In this document: positions 35,098 through 45,646 of the stretch, piece by piece
Position numbering within the stretch: position 1 is the stretch's first letter
Layout of the letters: each line of letters starts with the position of its first letter
Assembly: GCA_002049795.1 (NCBI GenBank)
Contig: MUKC01000002.1
Location: 1 to 45,649, forward strand
Source of the DNA: Desulfobacca sp. 4484_104
GTDB taxonomy: Bacteria > Desulfobacterota > Desulfobaccia > Desulfobaccales > Desulfobaccaceae
DNA: 45,649 bases
Direction of reading: 5' to 3'
Notes under the pieces: model-generated
What the model was told of the DNA's origin: nothing
The model's database searches: none
What the model saw: only the letters and a program-made list of their open reading frames with translations
Position numbers and translations under genes: made by a program

Positions 35098-35694
35098 ATG
35101 CGAGAGTTGCTGAGCGAACCCTTGAGCCCGAAGCCAGGTTTGGGGGAACAACTCCTTGACGAGCGCAAGATTTCGGTTTTTGATTGTTACCAATGCCGCA
35201 AGTGTTCGGCTGGTTGTCCCCTCACCTTTGCCATGGATTTCTATCCCCACGAGATTATCCGCCTGACCGCCCTGGGCCAGGAAGATTTGGTACTGGAATC
35301 TAACACTATCTGGGTCTGCGCCTCCTGTCAAACCTGTACTACCCGCTGCCCCAATGATATCGACATTGCCGCAGTGATGGATTATCTTAAAGAGCGCGCT
35401 ATTGCCACGCATCGCTCGATTCCCCAAAAAAATGTCGCGACCTTTCACCAGGTGTTTTTGGATGATGTCCGGCTTTCCGGGGGGCGTTTGCACGAGGCCT
35501 TATTATTGCGGATGTACACCAGCCGCAGTGGTGGTGCCATGGCCAAACTGGTAAACGGAACCTTTATGGGCGACCTCAAGCTGGGTTTCGAGCTGTTCCG
35601 CAAAGGTCGCCTGCGTTTGAAGCCGCCCCAACGGGTCAGAGACATTGATGAATTCATGGAATTATTTAAAAAGGCCAAGGTCTGGGGGGAATGA
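35098..35694 (+). CDS. hdrC: heterodisulfide reductase subunit C
   Basis: Soluble Fe-S subunit linking HdrA to HdrB (198 residues). Two [4Fe-4S] motifs are intact: CYQCRKCSAGCP (Cys30, 33, 36, 40) and CASCQTCTTRCP (Cys74, 77, 80, 84), with the family's helix HEIIRLTALGQ between. The C-terminal ~90 residues are longer than in the first-locus HdrC. Its stop overlaps the hdrB start (ATGA). Confidence 0.94.
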   Translation: MRELLSEPLSPKPGLGEQLLDERKISVFDCYQCRKCSAGCPLTFAMDFYPHEIIRLTALGQEDLVLESNTIWVCASCQTCTTRCPNDIDIAAVMDYLKERAIATHRSIPQKNVATFHQVFLDDVRLSGGRLHEALLLRMYTSRSGGAMAKLVNGTFMGDLKLGFELFRKGRLRLKPPQRVRDIDEFMELFKKAKVWGE

Positions 35695-36620
35695 AAGTTT
35701 CTTATTATCCGGGTTGCTCCTTAGAGAGCACGGCGCGCGACTATGCCGAATCCATCCAAGGCATAGCCCGCTGGTTGGACATTCAGTTAGAGGAAATCGA
35801 CGATTGGAGCTGCTGTGGGGCCACTGCGGCGCACAGTCTGAATGAATTTCTCGCCCTGGCCCTGCCCACCCGCAACCTGTTGCTGGCGGAAGCGGTGGGA
35901 CTGGATGTGGTGGTACCCTGCGCCCTCTGTTTTAACCGCTTAAAGTCCGCGGAAAAAGTCTTGTTAGGGCCGGAGGCCGCGCAATTTGAATCCCGTTATT
36001 TAACTCATATAGCTCAGGTGAACGGCTTGGAAACCGGGGCGCAATCAGAAGAGCCAATCAAGAATAGAATTTACCAAGGTAAAATAAAGATATGGGATCT
36101 CTTGGATTATTTGACCCAGGAAGCGGTTCTCTCCCGGATCACGGCGAAGATCAAGCGGCCTTTAAAGGGTCTGAAGACAGTATGTTATTATGGTTGTTTA
36201 GTGGCTCGCCCGCCGCGGGTCACCGATGCCCAACAATGCGAAGATCCAACTAATATGGATCGACTGGTGGAAGTGTTAGGGGCCCAGGCTTATCCCTGGT
36301 CTTATAAAACCGACTGTTGTGGCGCAGGATTGGCGGTGAGCCGACCCGACATCATCGATACCCTGGTGCAGCGGCTCTATGAGCATGCCCTGGAGGCCGA
36401 GGCCGAGTGCATCGTGGTGTCTTGTCAGATGTGCCAGGCCAACCTGGATATGGTGCAAAGCCGGATTTCTCATAAATTCGGTAAACATTATTACCTGCCG
36501 GTGCTTTATTTTACGGAACTGATCGGCCTGGCGCTAGGACATCCCGGAGTCCGGACCTGGCTGAAGCGCCATTTTGTTAATCCCTTTCCTTTGCTCATGC
36601 GCAAGGGTCTGCTGGATTAG
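35691..36620 (+). CDS. hdrB: heterodisulfide reductase subunit B
   Basis: Subunit that in methanogens holds two non-cubane [4Fe-4S] clusters and reduces the disulfide substrate. Both CCG domains are complete in 309 residues: Cys9-X31-Cys41-Cys42-X34-Cys77-X2-Cys80 and Cys169-X39-Cys209-Cys210-X34-Cys245-X2-Cys248. The active site therefore looks functional. In bacteria without CoM-S-S-CoB the acceptor is unknown; with MvhD and MetV in the operon, coupling to methylene-tetrahydrofolate metabolism is likely. Confidence 0.94.
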   Translation: MKVSYYPGCSLESTARDYAESIQGIARWLDIQLEEIDDWSCCGATAAHSLNEFLALALPTRNLLLAEAVGLDVVVPCALCFNRLKSAEKVLLGPEAAQFESRYLTHIAQVNGLETGAQSEEPIKNRIYQGKIKIWDLLDYLTQEAVLSRITAKIKRPLKGLKTVCYYGCLVARPPRVTDAQQCEDPTNMDRLVEVLGAQAYPWSYKTDCCGAGLAVSRPDIIDTLVQRLYEHALEAEAECIVVSCQMCQANLDMVQSRISHKFGKHYYLPVLYFTELIGLALGHPGVRTWLKRHFVNPFPLLMRKGLLD

Positions 36621-36738
36621 CACGAGCCGCAATACCTGGATAGCCTGGCTAGGGCCATAACTGCCCATCAAGCAAAATATCTGGTCACTAAACCATGATT
36701 AAATTTAAACACTATGCTGATCAGGACAGCACGTCATA

Positions 36739-37158
36739 ATGGCAACTGAAGCAAACCCCAAGATCGGCGCGGTGATGGTGGTCGGCGGCGGCATTGCCGG
36801 CATGCAGGCCGCCCTGGATACCGCCAACGCCGGCTATAAGGTCTATCTGGTGGAACAGGATATCTCGCTGGGCGGCGTTATGGCCCAGTTGGATAAGACA
36901 TTCCCGACTAATGATTGTTCTACCTGTATGCTTTCCCCTCGCCTGATTGAAGTGGCCATGCACCCGGACATCGAGATCATCACCCTGGCCCAGATAGAGG
37001 CCCTGGAGGGCGAGCCGGGAAATTTTACCGTCACCTTGCGCCAGACGCCGCGTTACATTGATATAGATAAGTGTAGCGCTTGTGGGGCCTGTGCCGACGT
37101 CTGCCCGGTGGAGCTACCCTCGATATTCGATGAGTGGCGGCCTGTCCGGCCAAGTTGA
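36739..37158 (+). pseudogene. hdrA: HdrA N-terminal fragment (frame lost after residue ~132)
   Basis: First part of a large HdrA. It has the FAD motif VVGGGIAGMQAALDTA (15-30), LVEQDISLGGVMAQLDKTFP, NDCSTC (Cys60/63) and CSACGACADVCPVELPSIFD. At that point normal HdrA continues with a KRKAIYxPFPQA-type stretch; here the frame runs into WRPVRPS and stops at 37158. The rest of the protein is open in another frame from 37134. About 30 residues expected between FDE and ACPAKLN seem to be missing, so the break is a deletion that also shifts frame. Confidence 0.8.
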
Positions 37159-40100
37159 ATGTCGAGGGTTATGTGCAGCTCATTAAGGTGGGCAAGTATT
37201 CCGAAGCCGTGCAACTGATCATGGAGCGCCTGCCCCTGCCCAGCGTCTTGGGGCGCATCTGTCCCCATCCCTGTGAATATCGCTGTCGCCGCAAGGACCT
37301 GGATGACCCTATCGCCATTTGCCACCTGAAGCGCTTTGCCGGGGACCGGGTTAATATCTTAAACCTGCCCCTGCCGGAAATCCCCAAGAAAAACCAGCGG
37401 GTGGCGGTCATCGGCTCCGGCCCCGCAGGATTATCCTGTGCTTACCACCTGGCCTTGCGGGGCTACGAAGTCACCATTTTCGAGGCCCTGCCGGTGACCG
37501 GAGGTATGCTGCGGGTCGGCATTCCGGACTTTCGCCTGCCTAAACAGGTGCTGGAGACCGAAATTAACAATATTACCCGGTATGGTGTGGAAATCAAAAC
37601 CAATGCCGCGCTGGGGCGTGATTTTACCCTGGAAGATCTGTTCAATCGGCATTATGAGGCGGTCTTTCTGGGCCTGGGCTGTCATCTCGGCCGGGCCCTG
37701 GGCATCCCGGGCGATGATGCCCAGGGGGTGATCCAGGGGGTTGATTTTCTGCGCCTGCTCAACCTGGGGAAAAAACCCAAGGTGGGCAAAAACCTGGCGG
37801 TGATTGGCGGCGGTAACGTCGCCTTTGACGTAGCCCGCTCGGCCCGCCGGCTCGGGGCCGAGACCGTCACCATTATTTACCGACGCTCGCGGGAGGAGAT
37901 GCCGGCCCTGGAAGAGGAGATAGAAGGCGCCATCTGCGAGGGTATCAATATCCGCTATCTGGAGGCTCCGGAGCGGGTGATCGTCGAAAACGGTAAGGTG
38001 GCGGGCCTGGCCTGTATTCGCATGGAGTTAGGTCCAGCCGACAGTTCCGGCCGCCGCCGCCCCATTCCCATTGTAGGTTCGGAATTCGTCCTGAATGTCG
38101 ATATGATCATTCCCGCCATCGGGCAAATGGCCGACCTCTCTTACCTGGAAAATATCGGCCTTAAAACCACCCGGTTCGGAACCCTGGAATTGGACCCGGT
38201 GACCTATCAGACCTCGAGGCCGGGAATATTTGCCGCCGGAGATGTGCATACCGGCCCCTGGGTCGCTATCGGCGCCATTGCCGGCGGTATGGAAGCCGCG
38301 GCATCCATCGACCGTTACTTGCAAGGGGTAGATCTGGCCGCGGGCCGGGGACCGGGCGAAGCCGCCCAGGCCATGCAGAAGTGGGTTGAGATCCCGCTGG
38401 ACGAGGAAAAGCGCGATCGGGAGCGCATGCCGGTGCTGGATGCCGATGTTTCCTGTTCCACTTTTGAAGAAGTGGCGAGGGGTTATACCGAGGCCCAGGC
38501 TCAGGCCGAGGCCGCCCGTTGTCTCAAGTGTGGGGTCTGTGCCGAGTGTATGCAATGCGTCCAGGCCTGTCAGGCCGGAGCCATTGACCACTTGATGCAG
38601 CCGCAGATGCGGGAATTTAAGGTCGGGGCGCTGATTGTCTCTCCCGGCTTTCGGCCCTTCAATGCCCGCGAAAAAGTCGAATATGGCTATGGCCGTTATC
38701 CCAACGTCATCACCTCGCTAGAATTCGAACGTTTACTATCCGCCACCGGACCCAGCGAAGGTCATGTCAAACGGCCTGCGGATCACCGGGCTCCTAAAAA
38801 AGTGGCCTGGATTCAGTGCGTCGGGTCCCGGGATGCCTCAATCGGCCGAGAGTATTGCTCTTATGTCTGTTGTATGTATGCCACCAAACAGGCGGTGATT
38901 GCCAAAGAACACGATCCCGAGGTGGAGCCGACCATCTTTTTTATTGATATGCGGGCCCAGGGCAAAGGCTTTGACCGCTACTATGAACGGGCCCGAGACC
39001 AGATCGGGGTGCGCTATATTCGCTCCATGGTCTCCCGGATCGCCGAAGTCCCCAAAAGTAAAAATTTGCTGATTTCTTATGTAGATGCCGGGGGCGAAAT
39101 CCAGAGCGAGGAATTCGATCTGGTCGTCCTCTCCGTGGGCCTGTGCCCCCATCCCCAGGCCGCTCAGTTGGGGAACAAATTGGGGTTTGCCACCAACCGT
39201 TGGGGGTTCGCCGAGAACCCGCCCTTAGAGATGGTGTCCACTAGCCGGGAGGGGATCTTCACCTGCGGCGTTTTCCAGTCACCCAAGGATATCCCTGAGA
39301 CCGTGACTCAGGCCTCGGCCGCGGCCGCGGCCGCCGGCGCCCTGTTAGCCGAAGCCCGCAACACCATGCTTACGGTGAAAGAATTTCCGCCGGAACGGGA
39401 TATCCTCCATGAAGACCCCCGGATCGGCGTGTTTGTCTGCCACTGCGGCATCAATATTGCGGGGGTGGTCGATGTGGTGGCGGTGACCGAGTATGTCAAG
39501 ACCCTGCCCGATGTGGTTTACGCCGATCATTACACCTTTTCCTGTTCTACCGACTCGTTGCAGAGGATGCGAGAGGTCATCGAAGAACAGCACCTCAACC
39601 GGGTGGTGGTGGCTTCTTGCAGTCCCCGCACCCACGAACCTTTGTTCCAGGATAATCTGCGTCAGGCTGGCCTCAATAAATACCTCTTTGAAATGGCTAA
39701 TATCCGTGATCAGGACTCCTGGGTGCACCAGGCCGAACCGGAGCAGGCGACTGAATTGGCCAAGGAATTAATCAGGATGTCGGTAGCGCGGGCTGCCAAA
39801 CTGGAGCCGCTGCCGGAATTGCCGTTTGAGGTGGACCAGCACGCTCTGGTTATTGGGGGCGGCATTTCCGGGCTGACCGCGGCCCTGACCCTGGCCGAGG
39901 CCGGTTATGATACTACCCTGGTAGAAAATGCGAAGGAATTGGGCCGGATTGCCTGGAAACGGCATTATACCCTGGAGGGCATTCTGGTCTGGCCTTATGT
40001 GGAAAAGCTGGTGCATCGGGTGCTCCAGCATAGCCGCATCGAGGTCATCACCGAGGCGCGGATCGTTGATTTTTCCGGGCATATCGGCAGGTTTACGACA

Positions 40101-41084
40101 ATTGTGGAAACCAAGGACGGTCGCCGGGAGATACCCCATGGCGCCACCATCATTGCCACCGCGGCGGTAGAGTACGAACCTCAAGAATATCTCTACGGTC
40201 AACACCCCCGGGTGGTCACGCAACAAAAATTCGAGGATCTGCTGGTCAAAGAATCAGCGTCGGTTAAAACTGCGGAGAGCGTGGTGATGATCCAGTGCGT
40301 CGGCTCCCGGGAGCCGGAATATCCCTATTGCTCCCGGGTCTGTTGCTCGTATGCGGTCCGTAACGCCATCCAGATTAAGGAGTTAAACCCCCAGACCAGG
40401 GTCTATATCCTCTACCGGGATATTCGCACCTTTGGTTTTAGAGAGCTGTATTATCAGAAAGCCCGCCGTTTAGGGGTGCAGTTTATCCGCTTTGACCGCG
40501 ATCAGAAACCTGAAGTCATGGCCGCCGGCGAGGTTCTGAAAGTTAAGGTGTTCGATCAGAACCTTAGGGTGCCGCTAGTCTTGTCCGCGGATTTCGTAGC
40601 CCTTTCCGTTGCCCTCAGACCCAACCCCTGGGCCGAAGAAGTGGCCCGGGTCTATAAACTGCCCTTTGATGCCGACCACTTCTTCATGGAAGCGCATCTC
40701 AAGCTGCGGCCGCTCGATTTTGCCAATGCCGGGTTTTTCTTGGCCGGTCTGGCCCATGGTCCCAAGTTCTCGGAGGAGCGGATCGCCCAGGGCAAGGGGG
40801 CCGCGGCGCGGGCCATGGGCATCCTCTCTAAACAGCAGATGTATGTCGGCGGCGCGGTTGCTCAGGTCAACCCTGATTTCTGTGTCGCCTGTCTGAGCTG
40901 TATGCGGGTCTGTCCCTTCCGGGTGCCCCGTTTCGTTCCCGAAGACGGGGTAGTTACTATTGATCCGGCGGCCTGCCAGGGCTGCGGCATCTGTGCCGCC
41001 ACCTGTCCGCGCAAGGCCATTGAAGTCAAACATAGCCGGGATGTTCAATGTCTGGCCAAGATTGCCGCGATTGCTGGAGGATAA
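37134..41084 (+). CDS. hdrA: HdrA remainder: GltD/NfnB-like NAD(P)H module plus two HdrA units
   Basis: A 1316-residue open frame that belongs with the HdrA fragment just upstream. Residues ~1-480 are a GltD/NfnB-type oxidoreductase: ACPAKLNVEGYVQLI, CPHPCEYRC Fe-S region, FAD motif VAVIGSGPAGLSCAYHLA, NADPH motif VIGGGNVAFDVARSA, and IFAAGDVHTGP. Then CLKCGVCAECMQCVQAC, the HdrA core (CVGSRDASIGREYCSYVCC), a second unit from IGVFVCHCGINI with FAD motif VIGGGISGLTAALTLA, and two C-terminal ferredoxin motifs. In the second FAD site the usual LGG reads LGR. The GTG at 37134 is probably not a natural start. The insert suggests NAD(P)H as an electron partner. Confidence 0.88.
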   Translation: MAACPAKLNVEGYVQLIKVGKYSEAVQLIMERLPLPSVLGRICPHPCEYRCRRKDLDDPIAICHLKRFAGDRVNILNLPLPEIPKKNQRVAVIGSGPAGLSCAYHLALRGYEVTIFEALPVTGGMLRVGIPDFRLPKQVLETEINNITRYGVEIKTNAALGRDFTLEDLFNRHYEAVFLGLGCHLGRALGIPGDDAQGVIQGVDFLRLLNLGKKPKVGKNLAVIGGGNVAFDVARSARRLGAETVTIIYRRSREEMPALEEEIEGAICEGINIRYLEAPERVIVENGKVAGLACIRMELGPADSSGRRRPIPIVGSEFVLNVDMIIPAIGQMADLSYLENIGLKTTRFGTLELDPVTYQTSRPGIFAAGDVHTGPWVAIGAIAGGMEAAASIDRYLQGVDLAAGRGPGEAAQAMQKWVEIPLDEEKRDRERMPVLDADVSCSTFEEVARGYTEAQAQAEAARCLKCGVCAECMQCVQACQAGAIDHLMQPQMREFKVGALIVSPGFRPFNAREKVEYGYGRYPNVITSLEFERLLSATGPSEGHVKRPADHRAPKKVAWIQCVGSRDASIGREYCSYVCCMYATKQAVIAKEHDPEVEPTIFFIDMRAQGKGFDRYYERARDQIGVRYIRSMVSRIAEVPKSKNLLISYVDAGGEIQSEEFDLVVLSVGLCPHPQAAQLGNKLGFATNRWGFAENPPLEMVSTSREGIFTCGVFQSPKDIPETVTQASAAAAAAGALLAEARNTMLTVKEFPPERDILHEDPRIGVFVCHCGINIAGVVDVVAVTEYVKTLPDVVYADHYTFSCSTDSLQRMREVIEEQHLNRVVVASCSPRTHEPLFQDNLRQAGLNKYLFEMANIRDQDSWVHQAEPEQATELAKELIRMSVARAAKLEPLPELPFEVDQHALVIGGGISGLTAALTLAEAGYDTTLVENAKELGRIAWKRHYTLEGILVWPYVEKLVHRVLQHSRIEVITEARIVDFSGHIGRFTTIVETKDGRREIPHGATIIATAAVEYEPQEYLYGQHPRVVTQQKFEDLLVKESASVKTAESVVMIQCVGSREPEYPYCSRVCCSYAVRNAIQIKELNPQTRVYILYRDIRTFGFRELYYQKARRLGVQFIRFDRDQKPEVMAAGEVLKVKVFDQNLRVPLVLSADFVALSVALRPNPWAEEVARVYKLPFDADHFFMEAHLKLRPLDFANAGFFLAGLAHGPKFSEERIAQGKGAAARAMGILSKQQMYVGGAVAQVNPDFCVACLSCMRVCPFRVPRFVPEDGVVTIDPAACQGCGICAATCPRKAIEVKHSRDVQCLAKIAAIAGG

Positions 41085-41146
41085 TAAATATTCTGGTCTT
41101 GTATTCCGTGATTGATAAATTGCTATGAAAAATCGGTTGCCGAACC

Positions 41147-41590
41147 ATGGCCTTTGTTCCCAAAATTGAAGCTTTGATCTGTACTTATTGTACTTACACC
41201 GCCGCGGATATGGCGGGTGCGGCCCGCATGCAATATCCCGCCACCGTCCGTATTGTCAAATATTTATGTACCGGTCGGATTGATATCCTGCATATACTTA
41301 AGGCCTTTGAGGCCGGAGCCGACGCCGTGATGGTGAGTGGCTGCGAAGTCGGGGATTGTCATTTCCTGGAAGGCAATCTCCGGGCCCAAGAACGGGTAGA
41401 ATACACCAAACATCTGCTTGATGAGATCGGCATCGGCGGGGAGCGCTTAGAGATGTTTCATATCGGCGCCTCCGATGCCCCCCAATGGGCCGAAGCCGTC
41501 CGCCAGATGACCGAACGAGTCCAAGCCCTGGGTCCCAATCCCTTGACAGTAAAGCGCCACTCAGAGGTCCAGGTCGAGGAGAAGTCATGA
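41147..41590 (+). CDS. mvhD: MvhD-type hydrogenase/Hdr delta subunit
   Basis: A [2Fe-2S] protein that passes electrons between HdrA and an electron donor such as a hydrogenase or dehydrogenase (147 residues). Family features are CTYCTYTAADMAG (Cys12/15), VKYLCTGRID (Cys41), GADAVMVSGCEVGDCHF (Cys66/71) and LGPNPL near the end. No hydrogenase large subunit is in the window, so its partner may be the NAD(P)H module of HdrA or MetV/MetF. Its stop overlaps metV (ATGA). Confidence 0.93.
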   Translation: MAFVPKIEALICTYCTYTAADMAGAARMQYPATVRIVKYLCTGRIDILHILKAFEAGADAVMVSGCEVGDCHFLEGNLRAQERVEYTKHLLDEIGIGGERLEMFHIGASDAPQWAEAVRQMTERVQALGPNPLTVKRHSEVQVEEKS

Positions 41591-42261
41591 TAATTGCTGA
41601 AAGAAAACCGTTCGATGAAATCAAACAGATGATCCAAGATTATCCCAAGGTGCTGATCGTCGGCTGCGGCACCTGTGTGGCCGTCTGCCTGGCGGGAGGT
41701 GAAAAAGAAGTCGGCATCCTCGCCGCCGAACTGCGGATGGCCCTGGAATTGGAAGGGAAGAAGATCGAAATCGGTGAAACTACCGTGGAACGCCAATGTG
41801 ATCGGGAATTCCTGGAGGCCGTTGCCAGCCAGGTGGAGCAATATGACGCGGTCATATCGATGGCCTGTGGCGTCGGGGTCCAGTTCCTGGCCGAGATGTA
41901 TCCCGAGAAACCAGTCTATCCCGCGGTTAATACTACCTTTCTGGGGGCCAACGAAGATATCGGTTTTTACACCGAGCGCTGTTCCGCCTGTAGCACCTGT
42001 TACTTAGCCCTGACCGGCGGTATCTGTCCGGTAACCATGTGTTCCAAGGGTCTGCTCAATGGCCCTTGCGGCGGACCGGTAAACGGCATGTGTGAGGTGG
42101 ATCGCACCCGTCCTTGTGCCTGGTGCCAGATTTATGAGCGCTTAAAGCAACAGGGACGCCTGGATTTATTAAAGGGGGTGGTACCGGCGCGGGAGTTCCG
42201 TCACAAACCGGCTCAATTTATCCACCCGGCCTATAAGAAGAAATTCGAGCGACCACAATAA
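41587..42261 (+). CDS. metV: MetV, methylene-tetrahydrofolate reductase accessory subunit
   Basis: Zinc and Fe-S containing partner of MetF in acetogen-type methylene-tetrahydrofolate reductase (224 residues from the ATG at 41587). The N-terminal half has LIVGCGTCVAVCLAGGEKEV (Cys27, 30, 34). The C-terminal half has CSACSTCYLALTGGICPVTM, CSKGLLNGPCGGPVNGMCEV and PCAWCQIYERLK, the MetF C-terminal-like domain. In Moorella-type operons metV, metF, hdrCBA and mvhD lie together. Here metF does not follow. An open frame reaches further 5' but lies within mvhD. Confidence 0.9.
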   Translation: MIIAERKPFDEIKQMIQDYPKVLIVGCGTCVAVCLAGGEKEVGILAAELRMALELEGKKIEIGETTVERQCDREFLEAVASQVEQYDAVISMACGVGVQFLAEMYPEKPVYPAVNTTFLGANEDIGFYTERCSACSTCYLALTGGICPVTMCSKGLLNGPCGGPVNGMCEVDRTRPCAWCQIYERLKQQGRLDLLKGVVPAREFRHKPAQFIHPAYKKKFERPQ

Positions 42262-42294
42262 AACTATCCTGATCAACGACACTAGAATCGCTCC

Positions 42295-42321
42295 TAGGGG
42301 CGACCCGGCGGGTCGCCTCTA
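42295..42321. repeat. hairpin repeat after metV
   Basis: A 27-base palindrome centred on CGACCCG-G-CGGGTCG, extended by AGGGG/CCTCT with one G-T wobble. It is 33 bases after the metV stop and is followed by a related GGTAACCAGGGTTGCCCCT segment. There is no T-run; it looks like a dispersed REP-type unit, which may also stabilise the operon's 3' end. Confidence 0.5.
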
Positions 42322-42374
42322 CCCTAAAAGAATCCACTGTCCGGGTAACCAGGGTTGCCCCTACCATAACTTAA

Positions 42375-42701
42375 TGGGAAGGTCTAAAGGATATCAGAGT
42401 GGGCCAACATATCCTGGTGATTTTCCATTTCCATAAAAGCCCGGAATTCAGCCGGCAATCCCTGACCCAGTGTCCGCCGCACCGCCAGGAGCGACTGGGG
42501 GTGTTCAGCATCTGCTCCCCCATCCGGCCCAATCCCATCGGCCTGTCGCGGCTGGAAGTTTTGGCGATCGAGGGCCCTAGCATTCGGGTCAAAGGTTTGG
42601 ATATGCTGGATGGCACCCCGATTCTGGACATCAAACCGCATATCGATGACAAACATAGCTTACCGAGTTTCCCCGGCCAACGGCGGCCCGATACTGCCTA
42701 A
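42375..42701 (+). pseudogene. trmO: 5'-truncated TrmO (tsaA/YaeB family)
   Basis: Homologue of the methyltransferase that N6-methylates t6A37 in tRNA. The frame is open only from just after TAA at 42372-42374 and reads WEGLKDIRVGQHILVIFHFH, which aligns with the EGLxDLxGFSHI(I/V)LL region, then GVFSICSPIRPNPIGLSRLE and LDMLDGTPILDIKPHI. The last two are family hallmarks. The first ~35 residues, holding IGxIxSP and the early S-adenosylmethionine contacts, are absent; the DNA there is hairpin-repeat sequence. The GTG at 42399 could give a 100-residue product, but it is unlikely to be active. Confidence 0.75.
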
Positions 42702-42917
42702 GCCCATTATTAGCCGAATTTATAGAGTTTTCTAAACTGACAACAGGGGCCGCGGCAAATCTAGGAAGATGCTCGGTTGTTCGTCAGAGGCAAATTCAGT
42801 TGGGGTCTTAAGACCATCCATCCTCATACCGATTAGCTTTCAAATGAATGTTCTCACGGGTCCCCCCCGTAATGCTGGGATTAAGTTGGCTAATAGATCA
42901 GTAAGCTGCGGTCTTTC

Positions 42918-44486
<1,569 letters not shown>

Positions 44487-44590
44487 TCAGGTCAAAAAAG
44501 ACTGCTTCGTTGATGGCTCCGGTATCTGCTCCAGGCCTTACAACTGGTTGGCCCCGGTTTCCAGGTTTTTATAAACTTTTAACCCAGCTT

Positions 44591-45646
44591 TCAATAGGAA
44601 TTTATCAACCTGGGGCTTTGAGGATGATCGATGGTATCGGAATTTTGATTTGCCGATATTTCTTCAGCCAGTTGCAACAACACTCCTTCCAGCAATCCGG
44701 CGTCAATCACTACCAGGGACGCTCGTTGATACAATGCCAGAATTTCCTGGATAATTAGCGCGCCGGCGACAATTACCCCGGCCTTGCCAGGTTCCAGACC
44801 GGGCAGTTGACTGCGCTCGGCCTCGCTTCGGGTTACCAGTTGGCCAGTGAGGCGATCCACCGTAGCCCGGCTTATGACCAGATTGTTGATGCGCTGGGGG
44901 GCATAATCGGTCATTCCCAAAGATATCGACGCCAAAGTGGTCACGGTCCCGGCGGTTCCCACTAAACGCCATCGACCCCTGAGCCTGGGGTTAGACAAAA
45001 AGGTTTCGGGCAACTGCCGCAGCTGATGTTGAATTTCGGCCCTGAGGGCCAGCAATTCAGCCTTGGTAGGCGGATCGTTGACCAACCATCTCTGGGTCAG
45101 AGTTGAGGCTCCCAGCGGCAGGCTGGCAAAAATCGCCTGCTGACCCGGTAGCACCAGCGCCCATTCCGTGCTCCCGCCACCGACATCGAATACCAGCAGG
45201 GGTTGATTATCCTCGGCCGCCGGGGTCAGCACCGAGAGGACACCGGCCAGGCTGAGCCCGGCTTCCTGAGCCGGATCAAGGACCTCCACGTTAAGACCGG
45301 TCTGCTGGTAGAGCTGATCTAAAAAGGTCCGACGATTCCGGGCCTGGCGCACCGCCTGAGTGGCCACCGCCCGATTCGCCGCCACCTTAAACTGTCGGAG
45401 ATCCCGGCTAAACTCGTTTAACACGGCCAGGCTGCGGGCCATCGGCACCGGAGCCAAGTATCCCGTCGGCACCAGCCCCTGACCCAGATGGGTAATAGCT
45501 CGTCTGCGGAGGAGGAGTTGAAGATTACCGGCGGTGGTTCCGAGCGCGGCGATGGCCAGACGGATGGTCAGGCTGCCGATATCGATGGCGGCGATTGTGA
45601 CTTCAGACCGATTATGTCGGGTTTCCCCGGTTATCAGGTTAATCAA
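44591..45646 (-). CDS. Ppx/GppA-family phosphatase (start uncertain at window edge)
   Basis: Member of the exopolyphosphatase/pppGpp phosphatase family, ASKHA fold. AAIDIGSLTIRLAIAAL is the phosphate-1 motif (usual GSNSxRL, here GSLTIRL); ATQAVRQARNR, LLVFDVGGGSTEWAL and LVGTAGTVTTLASI follow. The 351 residues cover the core without the HD-like extension of E. coli Ppx. The TTG at 45646 lies three bases from the window end, so the true start could be outside, and a start closer to VTIAAIDIG is also possible. Confidence 0.85.
   Translation of the reverse strand: MINLITGETRHNRSEVTIAAIDIGSLTIRLAIAALGTTAGNLQLLLRRRAITHLGQGLVPTGYLAPVPMARSLAVLNEFSRDLRQFKVAANRAVATQAVRQARNRRTFLDQLYQQTGLNVEVLDPAQEAGLSLAGVLSVLTPAAEDNQPLLVFDVGGGSTEWALVLPGQQAIFASLPLGASTLTQRWLVNDPPTKAELLALRAEIQHQLRQLPETFLSNPRLRGRWRLVGTAGTVTTLASISLGMTDYAPQRINNLVISRATVDRLTGQLVTRSEAERSQLPGLEPGKAGVIVAGALIIQEILALYQRASLVVIDAGLLEGVLLQLAEEISANQNSDTIDHPQSPRLINSY

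Noticed and set aside
37100-37160. Programmed ribosomal frameshift joining the two HdrA frames
   Set aside because: No slippery heptamer is seen, and ~30 family-conserved residues are missing at the junction, which a frameshift would not explain.
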